64,000 nucleotides of DNA from Planctomycetaceae bacterium (GTDB lineage: Bacteria; Planctomycetota; Planctomycetia; Pirellulales; Pirellulaceae): positions 1 to 64,000 of the forward strand of contig PKCN01000393.1 of assembly GCA_002862205.1 (NCBI GenBank), in the 5' to 3' direction. The notes under the pieces are model-generated. The model was not told the origin of the DNA. It searched no databases and was given only the letters and a program-made list of their open reading frames with translations. How positions within the stretch are numbered: the stretch's first letter is position 1; every line of letters starts with the position of its first letter. Position numbers and translations under genes: made by a program. This document shows positions 8,556 through 20,688 of this stretch, piece by piece.

Positions 8556-11500
8556 GTGAAACTGGCCCCCCGAATGCCCCAAGCCAATACTGACCTTTCT
8601 CTTCTTTCCCACCTGATTCGCGAGCGAATTCTGCTTTTGGATGGTGCTATGGGCACGATGATCCAGCGTCTGAAGCTGGATGAGGCAGCCGTCCGTGGAG
8701 ATCGATTCGCAGAGCATCACAAAGATCTTAAAAACTTCTCGGACATTTTGTGCCTGACGCATCCTGAGAAGATCACAGGCATTCACCATGCTTATTACGA
8801 GGCGGGCAGCGATATTGTCGAAACAAACTCCTTTGGTGCATCACCTGTCGGGATGCTGGAGTTTGATTTGCCAGTGGAATTGGTTGATGAAATCAATCTC
8901 GCGGCCGTCAGCTGCGCCCGCAAAGCTGCTGATGAGTGGACAGAGCGGACCCCAGACAAGCCTCGTTTTGTGGCTGGATCGATCGGTCCAACAACCAAGC
9001 AAACAGCAATCAGTACCAACGTTGATGACCCCGCTCACCGTGACACGACCTTTGACGAGATGCGATCCAGTTATCGCATGCAAGTTGATTCGTTGGTAAA
9101 TGCCGGGGTCGATATCCTGCTGCCTGAGACCGCCATCGACACACTCAACCTCAAAGCGTGCCTTTTCGCGATTCAAGACTTTTTTGATGCAGGTGGTAAA
9201 CGCGTGCCCGTCATGGTCAGTGGCACGTTCGACCAGGGCGGTCGGACCTTTGTAAGTGGACAAAGTGTCGAAGCATTCGTGACATCGCTTTCTCATTTCC
9301 CGATGTTGTCGATTGGAATGAACTGTGCACTTGGTCCTGATGTGATGCGATCACACATCGAAGAAATGTCCCAATCGACAGCCATTCCCATCAGTTGCCA
9401 CCCGAATGCCGGACTGCCCAACGACATGGGTGAATTCGATCTTGGGCCTCAAGCAATGGCAAACATCGTTGGCGAATATGCTGATAACGGTTGGGTCAAT
9501 ATTCTAGGTGGTTGTTGTGGCACGACGCCTGATCACATTCGGGCAATGGAAGCCCGAGTGCGTAGTCAACGGCCAAAACAAGATGCAGCGGGTCCTGTGT
9601 GGACACGATTGTCCGGCCAATTGCCGATGGTGATGCGTCCCGAGATACCTTTTACCATGATAGGTGAACGCACCAATGTTACCGGCAGTCGGAAGTTTGC
9701 GCGTTTGATTCGCGAAGAACTCTACGACGAAGCGGTTGAGGTTGCCCGCGAACAGGTCCAGAACGGCGCTACGATCATCGACATCAATTTTGATGACGCG
9801 TTACTGGATGGCACCGAAGCGATGATCCGATTCCTACGTCTGATCTCAGGTGATGATATCGTTGCGGCGGTGCCTGTGATGATTGACAGCAGCAAGTGGG
9901 AAGTGATCGAGGCGGGACTGCAAAATACCCAAGGCAAAGCGATTGTCAATTCGATCTCCTTGAAAGACGGTGAAGCAACCTTTCTGGAGCGTGCACGTCT
10001 GGTGAGACAGTACGGCGCTGCAGCTGTTGTCATGGCATTTGATGAGCAAGGACAAGCAGCAGATGAGGACAGCAAAGTAAGGATTTGCAAACGCGCTTAT
10101 GACCTGTTGATCAAGGAAGTTGATTTCCCACCCGAAGACATCATTTTTGATCCCAACATTTTGACGGTTGCCACAGGCATTGAAGAACATGACAACTATG
10201 CTGTCGACTTCATCAATGCAGTGCGACGCATCAAAGAAGAATGCCCAAAGGCCAAGACCAGTGGCGGCGTCAGCAATATCAGCTTCAGCTTCCGCGGAAA
10301 CGATCGTGTACGGGAGGCCATGCACAGCTCGTTTCTGTTCCATGCGGTCAAAGCTGGCTTGGACATGGGAATTGTCAACGCCGGACAACTTGAAGTCTAC
10401 GAAGAGGTCCCGAAGGAACTCCTTGAATGTGTCGAAGATGTGCTGCTGAATCGTCGCCCTGACGCGACCGACCGACTGCTGGATCTATCTGAAACAGTGA
10501 AGGGCAGTGGCAAGAAAAAGAGTGGCGAGGATCTGACTTGGCGAGAAGCTCCGGTCGCAGAACGCATGCGACATGCATTAATCAAGGGCATCGACAAATA
10601 CATCGTTGGAGACACAGAAGAGGCTCGGCAGGAGTTTGATCGCTGTCTGCAAGTGATCGAAGGCCCTCTGATGGACGGAATGCAGATTGTAGGCGACCTG
10701 TTTGGAGAAGGAAAAATGTTTCTTCCGCAGGTTGTCAAATCTGCGCGTGTCATGAAAAAAGCGGTCGCTTACCTTGAGCCTTTCATGGAGGAGGAAAAGC
10801 GAGCGGCAGGAATTGAGACCAACTCTTCACGAGGCAAATTTCTGATCGCCACTGTGAAGGGTGATGTCCATGATATCGGAAAAAATATCGTCGGTGTCGT
10901 TCTGCAATGCAACAACTATGACGTCATCGACCTGGGTGTCATGGTCTCAACAGACACCATCCTCGAAGAAGCAGAAAAACAGGATGTCGACATGGTAGGT
11001 CTCAGTGGATTAATCACGCCGAGTCTCGATGAGATGGTTCACGTGGCCCGGGAAATGAAACGCAAAAATCTGGAAATCCCGTTGCTCGTGGGAGGTGCAA
11101 CGACGAGTGCCAAGCACACCGCTGTGAAAATTGCTCCTGTCTACCCCGGACCAATCATTCATGTCCTTGATGCAAGTCGAAGTGTCAGCATAGTTGAAAA
11201 GTTACTGAACAAGGAAACACGCAACAGCTTCGTCCAAACCAATGCAGAAGAACAGAAAAAACTGGTTGCCGGGTACGAGGGGCGGAAACAGAAGTTGGTC
11301 ACCTATGCCGATGCATTGAAAAATCGCTTTGCTACCGACTGGAGCAGCGTCAACATCAATGAACCCTCCTTTACGGGCACTCAAGTCCTTCGCGACTTCC
11401 CGCTGTCCGAAATAAGACCCTACATCGACTGGTCACCTTTCTTCATGACCTGGGAATTGCGGGGAAAATATCCCCGAATATTTGAAGACAAAATCGTTGG

Positions 11501-12275
11501 TGAGCAGGCAAAAGAGCTCTATGCTGATGCGAACGACTTACTCGACCAAATCATCGATAACAAAACACTACAGGCAAACACCGCGTATGGCTTCTGGCCA
11601 GCAGCAAGCGAGCAAGATGACATCATCCTGTTCACTGACAACTCCCGCACCAAAGAGCTGACCCGTTTTCACATGTTACGTCAGCAATGGGAGCGTCGGG
11701 GTCAAAAAGACTACCGCTCTCTTGCGGACTATATCGCTCCAACGGATAGTGGGCGAGAAGATTACATCGGAGGGTTTGTTGTCACCACAGGCGTGGGTGC
11801 AGATACTCTCGCGAATAAATTCAAAGCAGAATTGGACGACTACAAAGCGATCATGGTTCAGGCTGTCGCAGATCGTCTTGCAGAAGCCTTCGCTGAATTC
11901 ATGCACGAAAGAGCAAGAAAAGACTGGGGTTTCGGACAAGGAGAAGCCTTGGACAAGAAAGATCTGATCGCTGAAAAATACCGGGGCATTCGTCCTGCAG
12001 CAGGTTACCCAGCCTGTCCAGACCACACCGAAAAAAGAAATCTGTTTGAAATCCTGCAGGCCGAAGAGAACACATCGGTTGAACTCACTTCAAGCTTCGC
12101 AATGACTCCGGGTGCAAGTGTCAGTGGTCTTTACTTTGGTCACCCGGATGCACGCTACTTCGCCGTCGATCGAGTCACGCGAGACCAGATCGAATGCTAT
12201 GCGAAACGGAAAGGCATCCCGATCGAAGAAGCTGAACGATGGCTGAGTCCAAATCTTGCCTACGATCCGGACTGA
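8556..12275 (+). CDS. metH: Cobalamin-dependent methionine synthase
   Basis: 1239 aa; [24 protein letters not shown] zinc motif, B12-binding [12 protein letters not shown]-terminal activation domain. Start GTG 8556 or ATG 8574. Confidence 0.97.
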   Translation: MKLAPRMPQANTDLSLLSHLIRERILLLDGAMGTMIQRLKLDEAAVRGDRFAEHHKDLKNFSDILCLTHPEKITGIHHAYYEAGSDIVETNSFGASPVGMLEFDLPVELVDEINLAAVSCARKAADEWTERTPDKPRFVAGSIGPTTKQTAISTNVDDPAHRDTTFDEMRSSYRMQVDSLVNAGVDILLPETAIDTLNLKACLFAIQDFFDAGGKRVPVMVSGTFDQGGRTFVSGQSVEAFVTSLSHFPMLSIGMNCALGPDVMRSHIEEMSQSTAIPISCHPNAGLPNDMGEFDLGPQAMANIVGEYADNGWVNILGGCCGTTPDHIRAMEARVRSQRPKQDAAGPVWTRLSGQLPMVMRPEIPFTMIGERTNVTGSRKFARLIREELYDEAVEVAREQVQNGATIIDINFDDALLDGTEAMIRFLRLISGDDIVAAVPVMIDSSKWEVIEAGLQNTQGKAIVNSISLKDGEATFLERARLVRQYGAAAVVMAFDEQGQAADEDSKVRICKRAYDLLIKEVDFPPEDIIFDPNILTVATGIEEHDNYAVDFINAVRRIKEECPKAKTSGGVSNISFSFRGNDRVREAMHSSFLFHAVKAGLDMGIVNAGQLEVYEEVPKELLECVEDVLLNRRPDATDRLLDLSETVKGSGKKKSGEDLTWREAPVAERMRHALIKGIDKYIVGDTEEARQEFDRCLQVIEGPLMDGMQIVGDLFGEGKMFLPQVVKSARVMKKAVAYLEPFMEEEKRAAGIETNSSRGKFLIATVKGDVHDIGKNIVGVVLQCNNYDVIDLGVMVSTDTILEEAEKQDVDMVGLSGLITPSLDEMVHVAREMKRKNLEIPLLVGGATTSAKHTAVKIAPVYPGPIIHVLDASRSVSIVEKLLNKETRNSFVQTNAEEQKKLVAGYEGRKQKLVTYADALKNRFATDWSSVNINEPSFTGTQVLRDFPLSEIRPYIDWSPFFMTWELRGKYPRIFEDKIVGEQAKELYADANDLLDQIIDNKTLQANTAYGFWPAASEQDDIILFTDNSRTKELTRFHMLRQQWERRGQKDYRSLADYIAPTDSGREDYIGGFVVTTGVGADTLANKFKAELDDYKAIMVQAVADRLAEAFAEFMHERARKDWGFGQGEALDKKDLIAEKYRGIRPAAGYPACPDHTEKRNLFEILQAEENTSVELTSSFAMTPGASVSGLYFGHPDARYFAVDRVTRDQIECYAKRKGIPIEEAERWLSPNLAYDPD

Positions 12276-12310
12276 TCCGGACTGATCCGGACTGATCCGG
12301 GCTGATCCGG
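12264..12310. repeat. 10-bp tandem repeat (gatccggact/gatccgggct) overlapping the metH stop codon
   Basis: gatccggact x3, gatccgggct, gatccgg; the first unit encodes the last codons and part of the TGA of metH. Confidence 0.95.
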
Positions 12311-12457
12311 GCACAGCGACAGATAAAAATGCACCCCACCTCTCCGAGAGAGATGCCCCCGAGCCAGTGATTCCATGGACTGCTGCTTCCGGGCATCGGC
12401 TGAGCGAACGGAGGAGGGCAGGGCAGGGCTCTGTTGATGCTACGACGACTTGGCTTC

Positions 12458-13174
12458 CTACTGTGAATTATCCACTGGCAGAAACTGATACCACTCGTAC
12501 TGCTCCGGCAATCCGGGGCTGGGTGCAAATTCAAGATGGATCACGCGTCGATGCAATTGGGTATCACCATCGGCCGCACGACTCCCGTGCAATAGCAGGG
12601 GGCGCATTACGAAAAGATCACCAGCATCGCAATCCACTATCCTCGCATGAGTCGAATTCTCTTCCAAATCGTCGCGGTGTGATTGGGGAATTACCACCAT
12701 TGGGCCGTTCTCCTTCGTCATCGGGTCCAGATGCAAACGCAGCGTCAACATTCCGCTCAACACTTGCCATGTAGCCTCCACATGAGGTATCCCTGACTTC
12801 GTGGTTGGTTTGGAAAAGGGGGCTGGGGGATAACAATGATCAGCGACCGCAATTGTCATGTCTCGATGCATGGGCAAAGACCAACCATGCCCCGGTGGCT
12901 TATCAAAATAAAGGGCGCGTACGAGGCCCGCACTTGATCCCAAAATGTGGATCACGAAAGTGTTTATCGTGGCATGCCTTGCAATCCCCAGACAACCGTC
13001 CCACCACGTCAGCAAATTCCGAGCACCCAAATATGCACCACTGCCGGTCTTGATGGATTCATCAGGCATCGCAGACATTGCAAGCTCCAGGTCCTCAATG
13101 AATGAGAGACATTCTTGCTCACTGAACACCTGCTTGATAATACCGCAGCCACACTTTTCCAGGCTTATGTGCAT
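12458..13174 (-). CDS. Phytanoyl-CoA dioxygenase (PhyH)-like protein
   Basis: HRDMTIAV ... LTLRLHLDPMTKENGPMVVIPQSHRDD ... GDLFVMRPLLLHGSRAA; ATG 13174 favoured over the ORF start at 13225. Confidence 0.85.
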   Translation of the reverse strand: MHISLEKCGCGIIKQVFSEQECLSFIEDLELAMSAMPDESIKTGSGAYLGARNLLTWWDGCLGIARHATINTFVIHILGSSAGLVRALYFDKPPGHGWSLPMHRDMTIAVADHCYPPAPFSKPTTKSGIPHVEATWQVLSGMLTLRLHLDPMTKENGPMVVIPQSHRDDLEENSTHARIVDCDAGDLFVMRPLLLHGSRAADGDTQLHRRVIHLEFAPSPGLPEQYEWYQFLPVDNSQ

Positions 13175-13614
13175 AGTCCTACCTCGACTTACAGGTGTGA
13201 AAAGAACCGACAACGTCTTACCCACGAGTGCCCGAAAGAGTCATGACTGCCGCGCTAAAACATCGCACTATCGGTATTGATCGTTCAGGTTCATCAAGAA
13301 GTCGGAGCACGGAAGAACTCCGGTGAACCTGCCCCAGGCGTCCCGTGTCTACCCTGTGGCGAGCGATCAGCGAGCGTTGCTGATACCCCTTATCGGGCCT
13401 GCCGATTGGCCCCATCTCTCCATCACAAATCGATGGTCTTTTCAATCTGCCCCTCCTGTTTTGGAAACCATCGCATCACTGATGCAATCTACCGAAGAGA
13501 CATTGGGGTACAGGATCAGGTAAATGCCTGTTTCCACGTCATTTTGGCGAGCAGTGGGTGCAAGACATAGCATGTCCCGGTCCAAAATTGACACAAATCG
13601 GCTATGTTTTCATA

Positions 13615-15876
13615 ATGGATATATCAACAGAATTGGCTGAGCGCGTGATGCGATTGGTCGTCTCGGCCGATTATCGGCCCAGTAAGCCCAAGCGAATTGC
13701 AGATGACCTCAAGCTTGGCCCCGACGAGTACCGGGAACTCCGTCGCGTCATCAAACAACTGGTCCTCGAGGGGCGTCTGCTTTACGGTTCCAACCATCTG
13801 GTAATTAGCGCAGGCGCTATTGGAGGTCCTGACGACTCGCTGCGCGGGACGTTTCGGCGCGCGATGGGCGGTGACTTTGGCTTTGTGCGTCCCAACCATG
13901 CCGAGGATGACGCCGACGTACCAGAAGACATCTTCATTCCAGCTGGTTGCACCGGCGGTGCGATGGAAGGGGATTTAGTCAATGTGGAAGTTCGCCCAAG
14001 CCGCCGGGGTGGAAACGAAGGACGGGTGACCGAAATTCTGCAGCGAGCCCGAAGACAGTTCACTGGCACCTTTCGGAACATTGACGGTCAGGCATCGGTC
14101 TTTCTGGATGGAACCCACTACGAAGCTCCCTTAAGCGTTGGGGATATTCGGGGTCTACCGTTAATAAACGACGACAAAGTCTTTGTTGAGATTGTTGACT
14201 ACCCGGACGAGACCGGCGTGGGCGGGGAGGCCGTCATTCTGGAACGACTGGGAAGCAATAAGAACCCGGCAATTGACACACTCTCGATTGTCCGACAGTA
14301 CGCACTTCCCGATCAATTCCCAGAAACGGTTCTGGATGCAGCCAGACAGCAGGCAGATGGATTCAGTGACGACGAACTGCCAGAGAATCGTCGAAACTTT
14401 ACCGACATGCTAACCATCACCATCGATCCGTTTGATGCCCGTGATTTCGATGATGCGATCTCACTACAACGAGAGGAAGGGAGATGGCGGCTTTGGGTAC
14501 ACATCGCGGACGTCAGCCACTTTGTGCCACTTGGCAGTCCGATCGACGAAGAAGCTCGCAAACGCGCTACCAGCGTCTACCTGCCTGATCGTGTAATACC
14601 GATGATCCCAGAGATAATCAGCAATCATTTGGCGAGCCTTCAGCCTGACCGCATGCGATTGGTAAAAACCGTTGAGATTGAGATCCAAGATGATTTGACA
14701 ATCACACACACAGAGGTACACAACGGAGCAATCCACAGTAACCTACGTCTGAATTATGAACAGGTAGATCAATTCCTTGCGAATCCCGAATCGCGAGTTG
14801 AGACATGGGGAGAACCCATCTGTCAATTATTGAAAGAGATGCACACGTTGGCGATGAAGATGCGCAAGGCGAGGTTCAAGGGGGGAGCGCTCTCGATGGA
14901 CATGCCTGACATCAAACTGGATCTCGACAAAAGTGGCAAAGTCCGGGGAGCTCATCGTGTCGAGCACACGGAAAGTCATCAGATCATCGAAGAGTTCATG
15001 CTGGCGGGGAACCAAGCCGTTTCAACATGGCTGGATGATCTGGGATTTAATCATCTTCACCGCATTCATCCTCCACCAGATCGTCGCAAACTGCGGCAAC
15101 TCTCAAGCTTTGTCAAAGATCTCGGTATTGATGCAGGAACTGTCGAAAGTCGATTTGACATTCAAAAAGTACTCGACTCCGTGGATGGGACACCACTGGA
15201 GGATGCCGTTAATTTTGCTGTACTCAAAAGCATGAACAAGGCAATTTATGCTCCCCAGCTCGAAGGGCATTATGCTCTCGACATGGAACACTACTGCCAT
15301 TTCACCAGTCCAATCCGACGATACCCCGACCTCACGGTCCATCGTCTGGTGCAAAAAATAATCGACAAGGAATCAACACCAGATGACGCATTCGCTTCCC
15401 TGGTAAAACTGGGTCACCATTGCAGTGACATGGAACGCAATGCTGCTGCTGCCGAACGCGAACTCATTCAGCTGAAACTTCTGCACTTCCTGAATAAACA
15501 TGTGGGTGAAAGCATGGAAGCAGTCATCAGCCGAGTCTTTGCTGATGGCATTCATGCCCGCTGCGTCAAATTGCCTGTTGATGGATTCATTCCCATCACA
15601 ACGCTCCCCAACGACCAGTATCGCTTTGAACGCCGCGGGCAGATGATCAGCGGTTTTCAACGGGGCAACCGATTTCGTCTCGGTGATTTATTGACCGTCA
15701 AAGTTTCCAAGGTTGATTTGCAAGACCGGCAACTCTATCTGGAGGCAGTGAAAAACCACACGGTTCACGGTGAACCGGACCCCGCGCAGCCCAAATCATC
15801 CCAGGCAAAATACAAGTCAAAACGCCAAAAAGATCGCCGCGATAAACGAAAGAAAAAAAAGAAACGAAAACGTTAG
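13615..15876 (+). CDS. rnr: Ribonuclease R (RNase II/R family exoribonuclease)
   Basis: TITIDPFDARDFDDAISL, HYALDMEHYCHFTSPIRRYPDLTVHR, C-terminal S1 domain and Lys/Arg tail; ATG 13615 favoured. Confidence 0.95.
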   Translation: MDISTELAERVMRLVVSADYRPSKPKRIADDLKLGPDEYRELRRVIKQLVLEGRLLYGSNHLVISAGAIGGPDDSLRGTFRRAMGGDFGFVRPNHAEDDADVPEDIFIPAGCTGGAMEGDLVNVEVRPSRRGGNEGRVTEILQRARRQFTGTFRNIDGQASVFLDGTHYEAPLSVGDIRGLPLINDDKVFVEIVDYPDETGVGGEAVILERLGSNKNPAIDTLSIVRQYALPDQFPETVLDAARQQADGFSDDELPENRRNFTDMLTITIDPFDARDFDDAISLQREEGRWRLWVHIADVSHFVPLGSPIDEEARKRATSVYLPDRVIPMIPEIISNHLASLQPDRMRLVKTVEIEIQDDLTITHTEVHNGAIHSNLRLNYEQVDQFLANPESRVETWGEPICQLLKEMHTLAMKMRKARFKGGALSMDMPDIKLDLDKSGKVRGAHRVEHTESHQIIEEFMLAGNQAVSTWLDDLGFNHLHRIHPPPDRRKLRQLSSFVKDLGIDAGTVESRFDIQKVLDSVDGTPLEDAVNFAVLKSMNKAIYAPQLEGHYALDMEHYCHFTSPIRRYPDLTVHRLVQKIIDKESTPDDAFASLVKLGHHCSDMERNAAAAERELIQLKLLHFLNKHVGESMEAVISRVFADGIHARCVKLPVDGFIPITTLPNDQYRFERRGQMISGFQRGNRFRLGDLLTVKVSKVDLQDRQLYLEAVKNHTVHGEPDPAQPKSSQAKYKSKRQKDRRDKRKKKKKRKR

Positions 15877-16036
15877 CCAGTCCTGCCTGCGTTAGCACGC
15901 CCGAATCTCGGCGCAAGCGTCAGGACCAGTCATTTGAGTTTGAACCTGCCGTTCTCCATCCTCGAACACGCTGATTGGTCACGCACCAGCACTCTGAGGA
16001 ACTACACTATAAAAAAGCACGTTCTTTCGTCCGCAG

Positions 16037-17443
16037 ATGGTATCCAGACTGATGAGAAAACTCCTCGTCCTCGTCCTTCTGCTGCTGATTGCAACAAAAA
16101 CGGCTGCAATTCTGCTGGCTGGCCCGATCCCCATTCAACGGGATGCCTTGGGTTACTGGAAACTGAGTGTATTAGTGATGCAGGGAGACGTCCTGATGTT
16201 TCAGGCCCCCATTGCTTATCGCACTCCCGTTTATCCTTGGTTCTTGGCCACAATACGATTCCTGAGCGGGGCACATGCGCTCCAGGTGCTAACAGTGATT
16301 CAAGGTCTTTTTTCTTTGGGATCGCTCATCATTGCAGCATCCATTGCAGCTCGGATTACCAAACTGCCCAGAGCATTCGTGTTAACACTGACTGTTTCCC
16401 TGCCCATCGTGTCGAGCTTCGTTTTTGATGCGGCAGTTCTGTCTGAGTCCATGTTCATTTTCATGTTCATGCTAAACCTGCTGGCGATTCTGGACTATGC
16501 CAAGTATGGCACCGCGACTCGGGCTTCATGGGTTGGTTTTACATTTGCAATAACGCTGTTGACACGCCCCATCATTATCCTGCTCTGGATACCTCACCTC
16601 TTTTTCCTGTTGCTGATTCACCTTCGAAAGAACGGCCGCCTTCGCAGTCTTTCCATGAAGACGATTCCATATCGGACTCGTCTGTACCACTTGATGCTTG
16701 CCAGCTTGGTCATCATGGCGTGCGTTGCGCCCTGGATACTGCGGAACCAACTTCTCTTTGGAAAACCATTTCTAACTGAATTTGTTGGCAGAAATATTTG
16801 GATTGTCACGTTTCGAGAAGGTTCGGGGGCCGGTCTCCCAATGCCCTCCGGTGCCAGTGCTGAAGAATTGCTCAAACGCCTCAAACAGGTCAATGCTGCT
16901 GACCAGTGGCAAGATACTTGGCAAGTATCAAATGCTCTCGTCCGCTCTGGCCTCAACGACGCAGACGCAGATCAACTGATGAAAACAGTTGCTCTCCAAG
17001 CGGCTCAGCAAGATCAATCAACTTTCGCCTACAAGGCGTTTCGAAGAGTTATCAACTATTGGCGATGCTCCGCTACAGACCTTCCCCCACAAGGGGAACT
17101 CAATGCTCCCGTGTACGGCCAGCAAACATGGAGCCACACGATTCCACTTGTCAACCTTGCCCTCAAATACCGCTTCAGCCAGTCCGTGATCCTCAACACC
17201 TTGCTGCTTAGTGGACTCACATTCTGCGTTGTCCTGTTGATGGCCAATTATCCAACGCGAGCCTATGGAATCTGGATTTTGTCCATGCTCGCTTACTTTT
17301 CCATCGTTACAGGGATTCTGGAAATACCAGATTTTCGATATCGGATTGTAGTCGAGCCTTTGGTAGTCCTTTCTTTCGGTTCCGCCTTGGCGATCCTGTT
17401 TTCTCGACTTCGAAAACCGGCAAAAGTCACAAACAACGCCTGA
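16037..17443 (+). CDS. Multi-pass membrane protein, GT-C/GT39-like glycosyltransferase
   Basis: RDALGYWKLS...YRTPVYPWFLA and about 10 hydrophobic segments. Confidence 0.65.
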   Translation: MVSRLMRKLLVLVLLLLIATKTAAILLAGPIPIQRDALGYWKLSVLVMQGDVLMFQAPIAYRTPVYPWFLATIRFLSGAHALQVLTVIQGLFSLGSLIIAASIAARITKLPRAFVLTLTVSLPIVSSFVFDAAVLSESMFIFMFMLNLLAILDYAKYGTATRASWVGFTFAITLLTRPIIILLWIPHLFFLLLIHLRKNGRLRSLSMKTIPYRTRLYHLMLASLVIMACVAPWILRNQLLFGKPFLTEFVGRNIWIVTFREGSGAGLPMPSGASAEELLKRLKQVNAADQWQDTWQVSNALVRSGLNDADADQLMKTVALQAAQQDQSTFAYKAFRRVINYWRCSATDLPPQGELNAPVYGQQTWSHTIPLVNLALKYRFSQSVILNTLLLSGLTFCVVLLMANYPTRAYGIWILSMLAYFSIVTGILEIPDFRYRIVVEPLVVLSFGSALAILFSRLRKPAKVTNNA

Positions 17444-17573
17444 TGCAATGAACTGATTTTAAACGCATGCGTATAAACGTCAAAACTTATCAAAAACCGA
17501 AGACTGGTTCCGGTCGAAAGCTGGTTCCATCCCCTCTTCTCTATTCATTCACAGCACTGAAGCTGGCGACAAC

Positions 17574-18737
17574 ATGATTGAACTTCCTGAGTTATCCGTT
17601 GTCATGCCTTGCTTGAATGAAGCAGATACAGTCGGAATCTGCGTCGAGAAGGCTGTCCGGGCCATGCAGGAACACGGGGTCCATGGTGAAGTCGTGCTGG
17701 CTGATAATGGCAGCACCGACAATTCGAAAGAGATTGCTGTCTCCAAGGGCGCCAGGACCGTAGATGTTGCCGAACCTGGTTATGGCGCCGCATTGATGGG
17801 TGGAATTGAGGCGAGTCAGGGCAAGTACGTCATCATGGGTGACTGTGATGACAGCTATGACTTTCTTGAAATTCCGGCTTTTGTCGATCAGCTTCGCAAA
17901 GGTTCTGACCTTGTACAAGGCTGTCGCCTGCCACGTGGAGGAGGAAAAGTACTTCCGGGGGCAATGCCATTTCTACACCGCTGGTTTGGGAATCCCGTCC
18001 TATCATGGCTGGTGCGACTGATGTTTCGCATCCCAATCCACGACGTTTACTGCGGTATGCGTGGTTTTACAAAAGAACTCTATAACCATCTGGATCTACG
18101 ATCACCCGGCATGGAGTTCGCCACTGAAATGATAATCAAGAGCGGTCTGCACGAAGCCAGCATGGCGCAAGTGCCCATCACTCTGCACCCCGACGGACGA
18201 CGGGAACACGGACCACACTTGCGTACCTTTCGCGATGGCTGGAGAACCCTGCGACTATTTTTGGTATTCAGTCCCAAGTGGACATTTTTCCGTCCCGGTT
18301 TGCTGCTGATCCTGATTGGGTTGCTCGGTTACGCACTGGCGTTACCACAAATTCGCATTTTTAACGCAGCCTTGGATGTGCATACGCTACTGATTGCAAG
18401 CCTTGCGATTTTGATGGGCTGGCAATGTATTCTGCTGGCGACGCTTGCACAACTATTTGCCGCCCGCGAAGGGATGATGCCGGTGCTTCCAAAATTGGAG
18501 AAGATCACAGTCGAACATGGAATTGGTTTCGGCCTGATCATGTCAATCTTCGGCATCGCTTTGATCTCCAGTGTTATTCTCACATGGTGGCAGGGTGATT
18601 TTGGAAAGCTCGATTATCCACAAACGATGCGACTAGTCGTGCCGGGCGTCACACTCGTGTCGATTGGTTTTCAAACTGCCATGGCTTCCCTGATGGCCGG
18701 TGTTCTTCGGATGCAACGACGAGATCCACGCAGCTAA
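17574..18737 (+). CDS. Family 2 glycosyltransferase with C-terminal TM segments
   Basis: ELSVVMPCLNEADTVGICVEKA ... VVLADNGSTDNS ... MGDCDDSYDF. Confidence 0.92.
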   Translation: MIELPELSVVMPCLNEADTVGICVEKAVRAMQEHGVHGEVVLADNGSTDNSKEIAVSKGARTVDVAEPGYGAALMGGIEASQGKYVIMGDCDDSYDFLEIPAFVDQLRKGSDLVQGCRLPRGGGKVLPGAMPFLHRWFGNPVLSWLVRLMFRIPIHDVYCGMRGFTKELYNHLDLRSPGMEFATEMIIKSGLHEASMAQVPITLHPDGRREHGPHLRTFRDGWRTLRLFLVFSPKWTFFRPGLLLILIGLLGYALALPQIRIFNAALDVHTLLIASLAILMGWQCILLATLAQLFAAREGMMPVLPKLEKITVEHGIGFGLIMSIFGIALISSVILTWWQGDFGKLDYPQTMRLVVPGVTLVSIGFQTAMASLMAGVLRMQRRDPRS

Positions 18738-18829
18738 AATCACCTGCACAGCGGTTTGAGCGAAACTGCCAAAGTCTCGGACAAAAACCTGTCATTTCCC
18801 GTGACGACCACACTTTCCTCACAGGCAAC

Positions 18830-19555
18830 ATGAACGCACCTGACTCTGCCGAAGCAAGCAAACCGCTGATTGAACGACATATTCAGTCGGGAGCAATCTG
18901 CTGTGATTCAGCATGGGAGGATGCTTACAAACGCTTTGAAAGCCCAGAAGAAGAAATTCAGAAATTCATCAAACGTCTCAAGTTCATGAAACTTGAAGAT
19001 CGCCCACGCGACATGAGAATTGTGGAACTTTTTTGTGGCCGCGGCGGAGGTCTCGTCGCGCTTCAACGACTGGGCTTCACGAGGATGGAAGGGGTAGACC
19101 TCTCCGAAACCTTGCTGCTTCAAAACCGGACAGAGGCGAAGCTGCATCTCGCAGACTGCCGCAACCTCCCTTTCGGGGATAGCACAATAGACGCCGTCAT
19201 TATCCATGGCGGCTTACATCACCTGCCCCAACTGCCAAACGACCTTGAACTGGTTCTTTCTGAAATCCATCGTGTACTCAACGAAGATGGCACATTTCAT
19301 GCGGTTGAACCTTGGCTCACACCCTTCCTGCGTTTTGTCCACGCCGTGGTTGAAGTTCCGTGGGTCCGCAAAGTCTACGACAAAGGAGACGCGCTCGCCG
19401 TGATGATCGAACATGAGCGGGAAACTTACGAACAGTGGCTCAGCCAGCCCATCATCATCCGTGAACGGTTCGACAAGTACTTCATTGCAAGCATGAATCG
19501 AATTGCATGGGGAAAGTTTCAATTCAGCGGACGTAAAATCAAGCCCTGTGGCTGA
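18830..19555 (+). CDS. Class I SAM-dependent methyltransferase
   Basis: IVELFCGRGGGLVALQRLGF, LPFGDSTIDAVIIHGGLHHL. Confidence 0.85.
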   Translation: MNAPDSAEASKPLIERHIQSGAICCDSAWEDAYKRFESPEEEIQKFIKRLKFMKLEDRPRDMRIVELFCGRGGGLVALQRLGFTRMEGVDLSETLLLQNRTEAKLHLADCRNLPFGDSTIDAVIIHGGLHHLPQLPNDLELVLSEIHRVLNEDGTFHAVEPWLTPFLRFVHAVVEVPWVRKVYDKGDALAVMIEHERETYEQWLSQPIIIRERFDKYFIASMNRIAWGKFQFSGRKIKPCG

Positions 19556-19584
19556 ACGCCGACCGCACTTCTGGCTCAGCAGTA

Positions 19585-20688
19585 TCACTTCAATGGAACA
19601 AACGACAAATCGAAGGCATCTGCAACGGCTGCGTTCGTTGCGTGATGGTCATGAATATTGATCGCGTCGATGATCGGTTGGCAGTCGGCCAATGCCTTGT
19701 TCAGTCCGAGATCAGCTAAGCGAGTGATCCACCGCAAGGTGGCATTGCATAAAGCAAATGTACTAGTTCGCCCCACTGCCCCCGGCATATTGGCGACACA
19801 ATAGTGCACAACATCATCGATCAAGTAGGTGGGGTCGCTATGCGTAGTCGGACGGCTAGTCTCAACGCACCCCCCCTGATCAACAGCAACATCAATCACA
19901 ACGCTTCCCGATTTCATCATGCTGAGATCGTCTGCACGCACCAACTGCGGAGCCTTTGCCCCGGGAATCAAGACGGAACCAATCACAAGGTCAGCCCGTC
20001 GCAGCTGTTCGATGATGGTATGTCGATCACTATAAAGCGTATTTACGTTTGCTGGCATGACATCATCGAGATAGCGTAGACGATCCAAATCGACATCCAG
20101 AATTGCGACATCAGCTTGAAAACCGGCAGCAATGCGTGCCGCATTGGCTCCAACGACGCCACCTCCGAGAATCGTAATGTGTGCTGGCGCCACACCGGGA
20201 ACTCCGCCCAACAGGATCCCACGTCCCATCTGGGGTCGTTCAAGATACTTGGCACCCTCCTGAATGCTCATGCGTCCCGCCACTTCACTCATCGGGGTCA
20301 GTAACGGCAACCGGCCCTGCGAATCCTTCAGCGTCTCATAGGCAAGACAGGTGGCACCGGAATCAATCATCGCCTCGGTCAATTCACGACTGGCCGCGAA
20401 ATGAAAATAAGTAAAAACCATCTGCCCCTTGCGAATGAGTCGGAACTCGGATGCTTGTGGCTCTTTTACTTTAATGATCAGGTCAGCTCGTCCAAAAACA
20501 TCAGTCGCATGACTGACCAACTCCGCCCCAGCTCTTAAATAATCATGGTCTGCAATGCCCGAACCAAGTCCGGCTCCCGCTTGCACCAACACCTGGTGCC
20601 CTCGACTGACCAAGTCTTCCACGCCAAATGGCAGCATGGCGACGCGGTATTCATCTGTTTTGATCTCTGTTGGCACACCGACGATCAT
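19585..20688 (-). CDS. ald: Alanine dehydrogenase
   Basis: MIVGVPTEIKTDEYRVAMLPFGVEDL, GAGLGSGI, VAPAHITILGGGVVGANAARIAAG. Confidence 0.95.
   Translation of the reverse strand: MIVGVPTEIKTDEYRVAMLPFGVEDLVSRGHQVLVQAGAGLGSGIADHDYLRAGAELVSHATDVFGRADLIIKVKEPQASEFRLIRKGQMVFTYFHFAASRELTEAMIDSGATCLAYETLKDSQGRLPLLTPMSEVAGRMSIQEGAKYLERPQMGRGILLGGVPGVAPAHITILGGGVVGANAARIAAGFQADVAILDVDLDRLRYLDDVMPANVNTLYSDRHTIIEQLRRADLVIGSVLIPGAKAPQLVRADDLSMMKSGSVVIDVAVDQGGCVETSRPTTHSDPTYLIDDVVHYCVANMPGAVGRTSTFALCNATLRWITRLADLGLNKALADCQPIIDAINIHDHHATNAAVADAFDLSFVPLK

Noticed and set aside
13226-13560. Small ORFs between the PhyH gene and rnr
   Set aside because: Overlapping ORFs on both strands with no family resemblance; not enough support.
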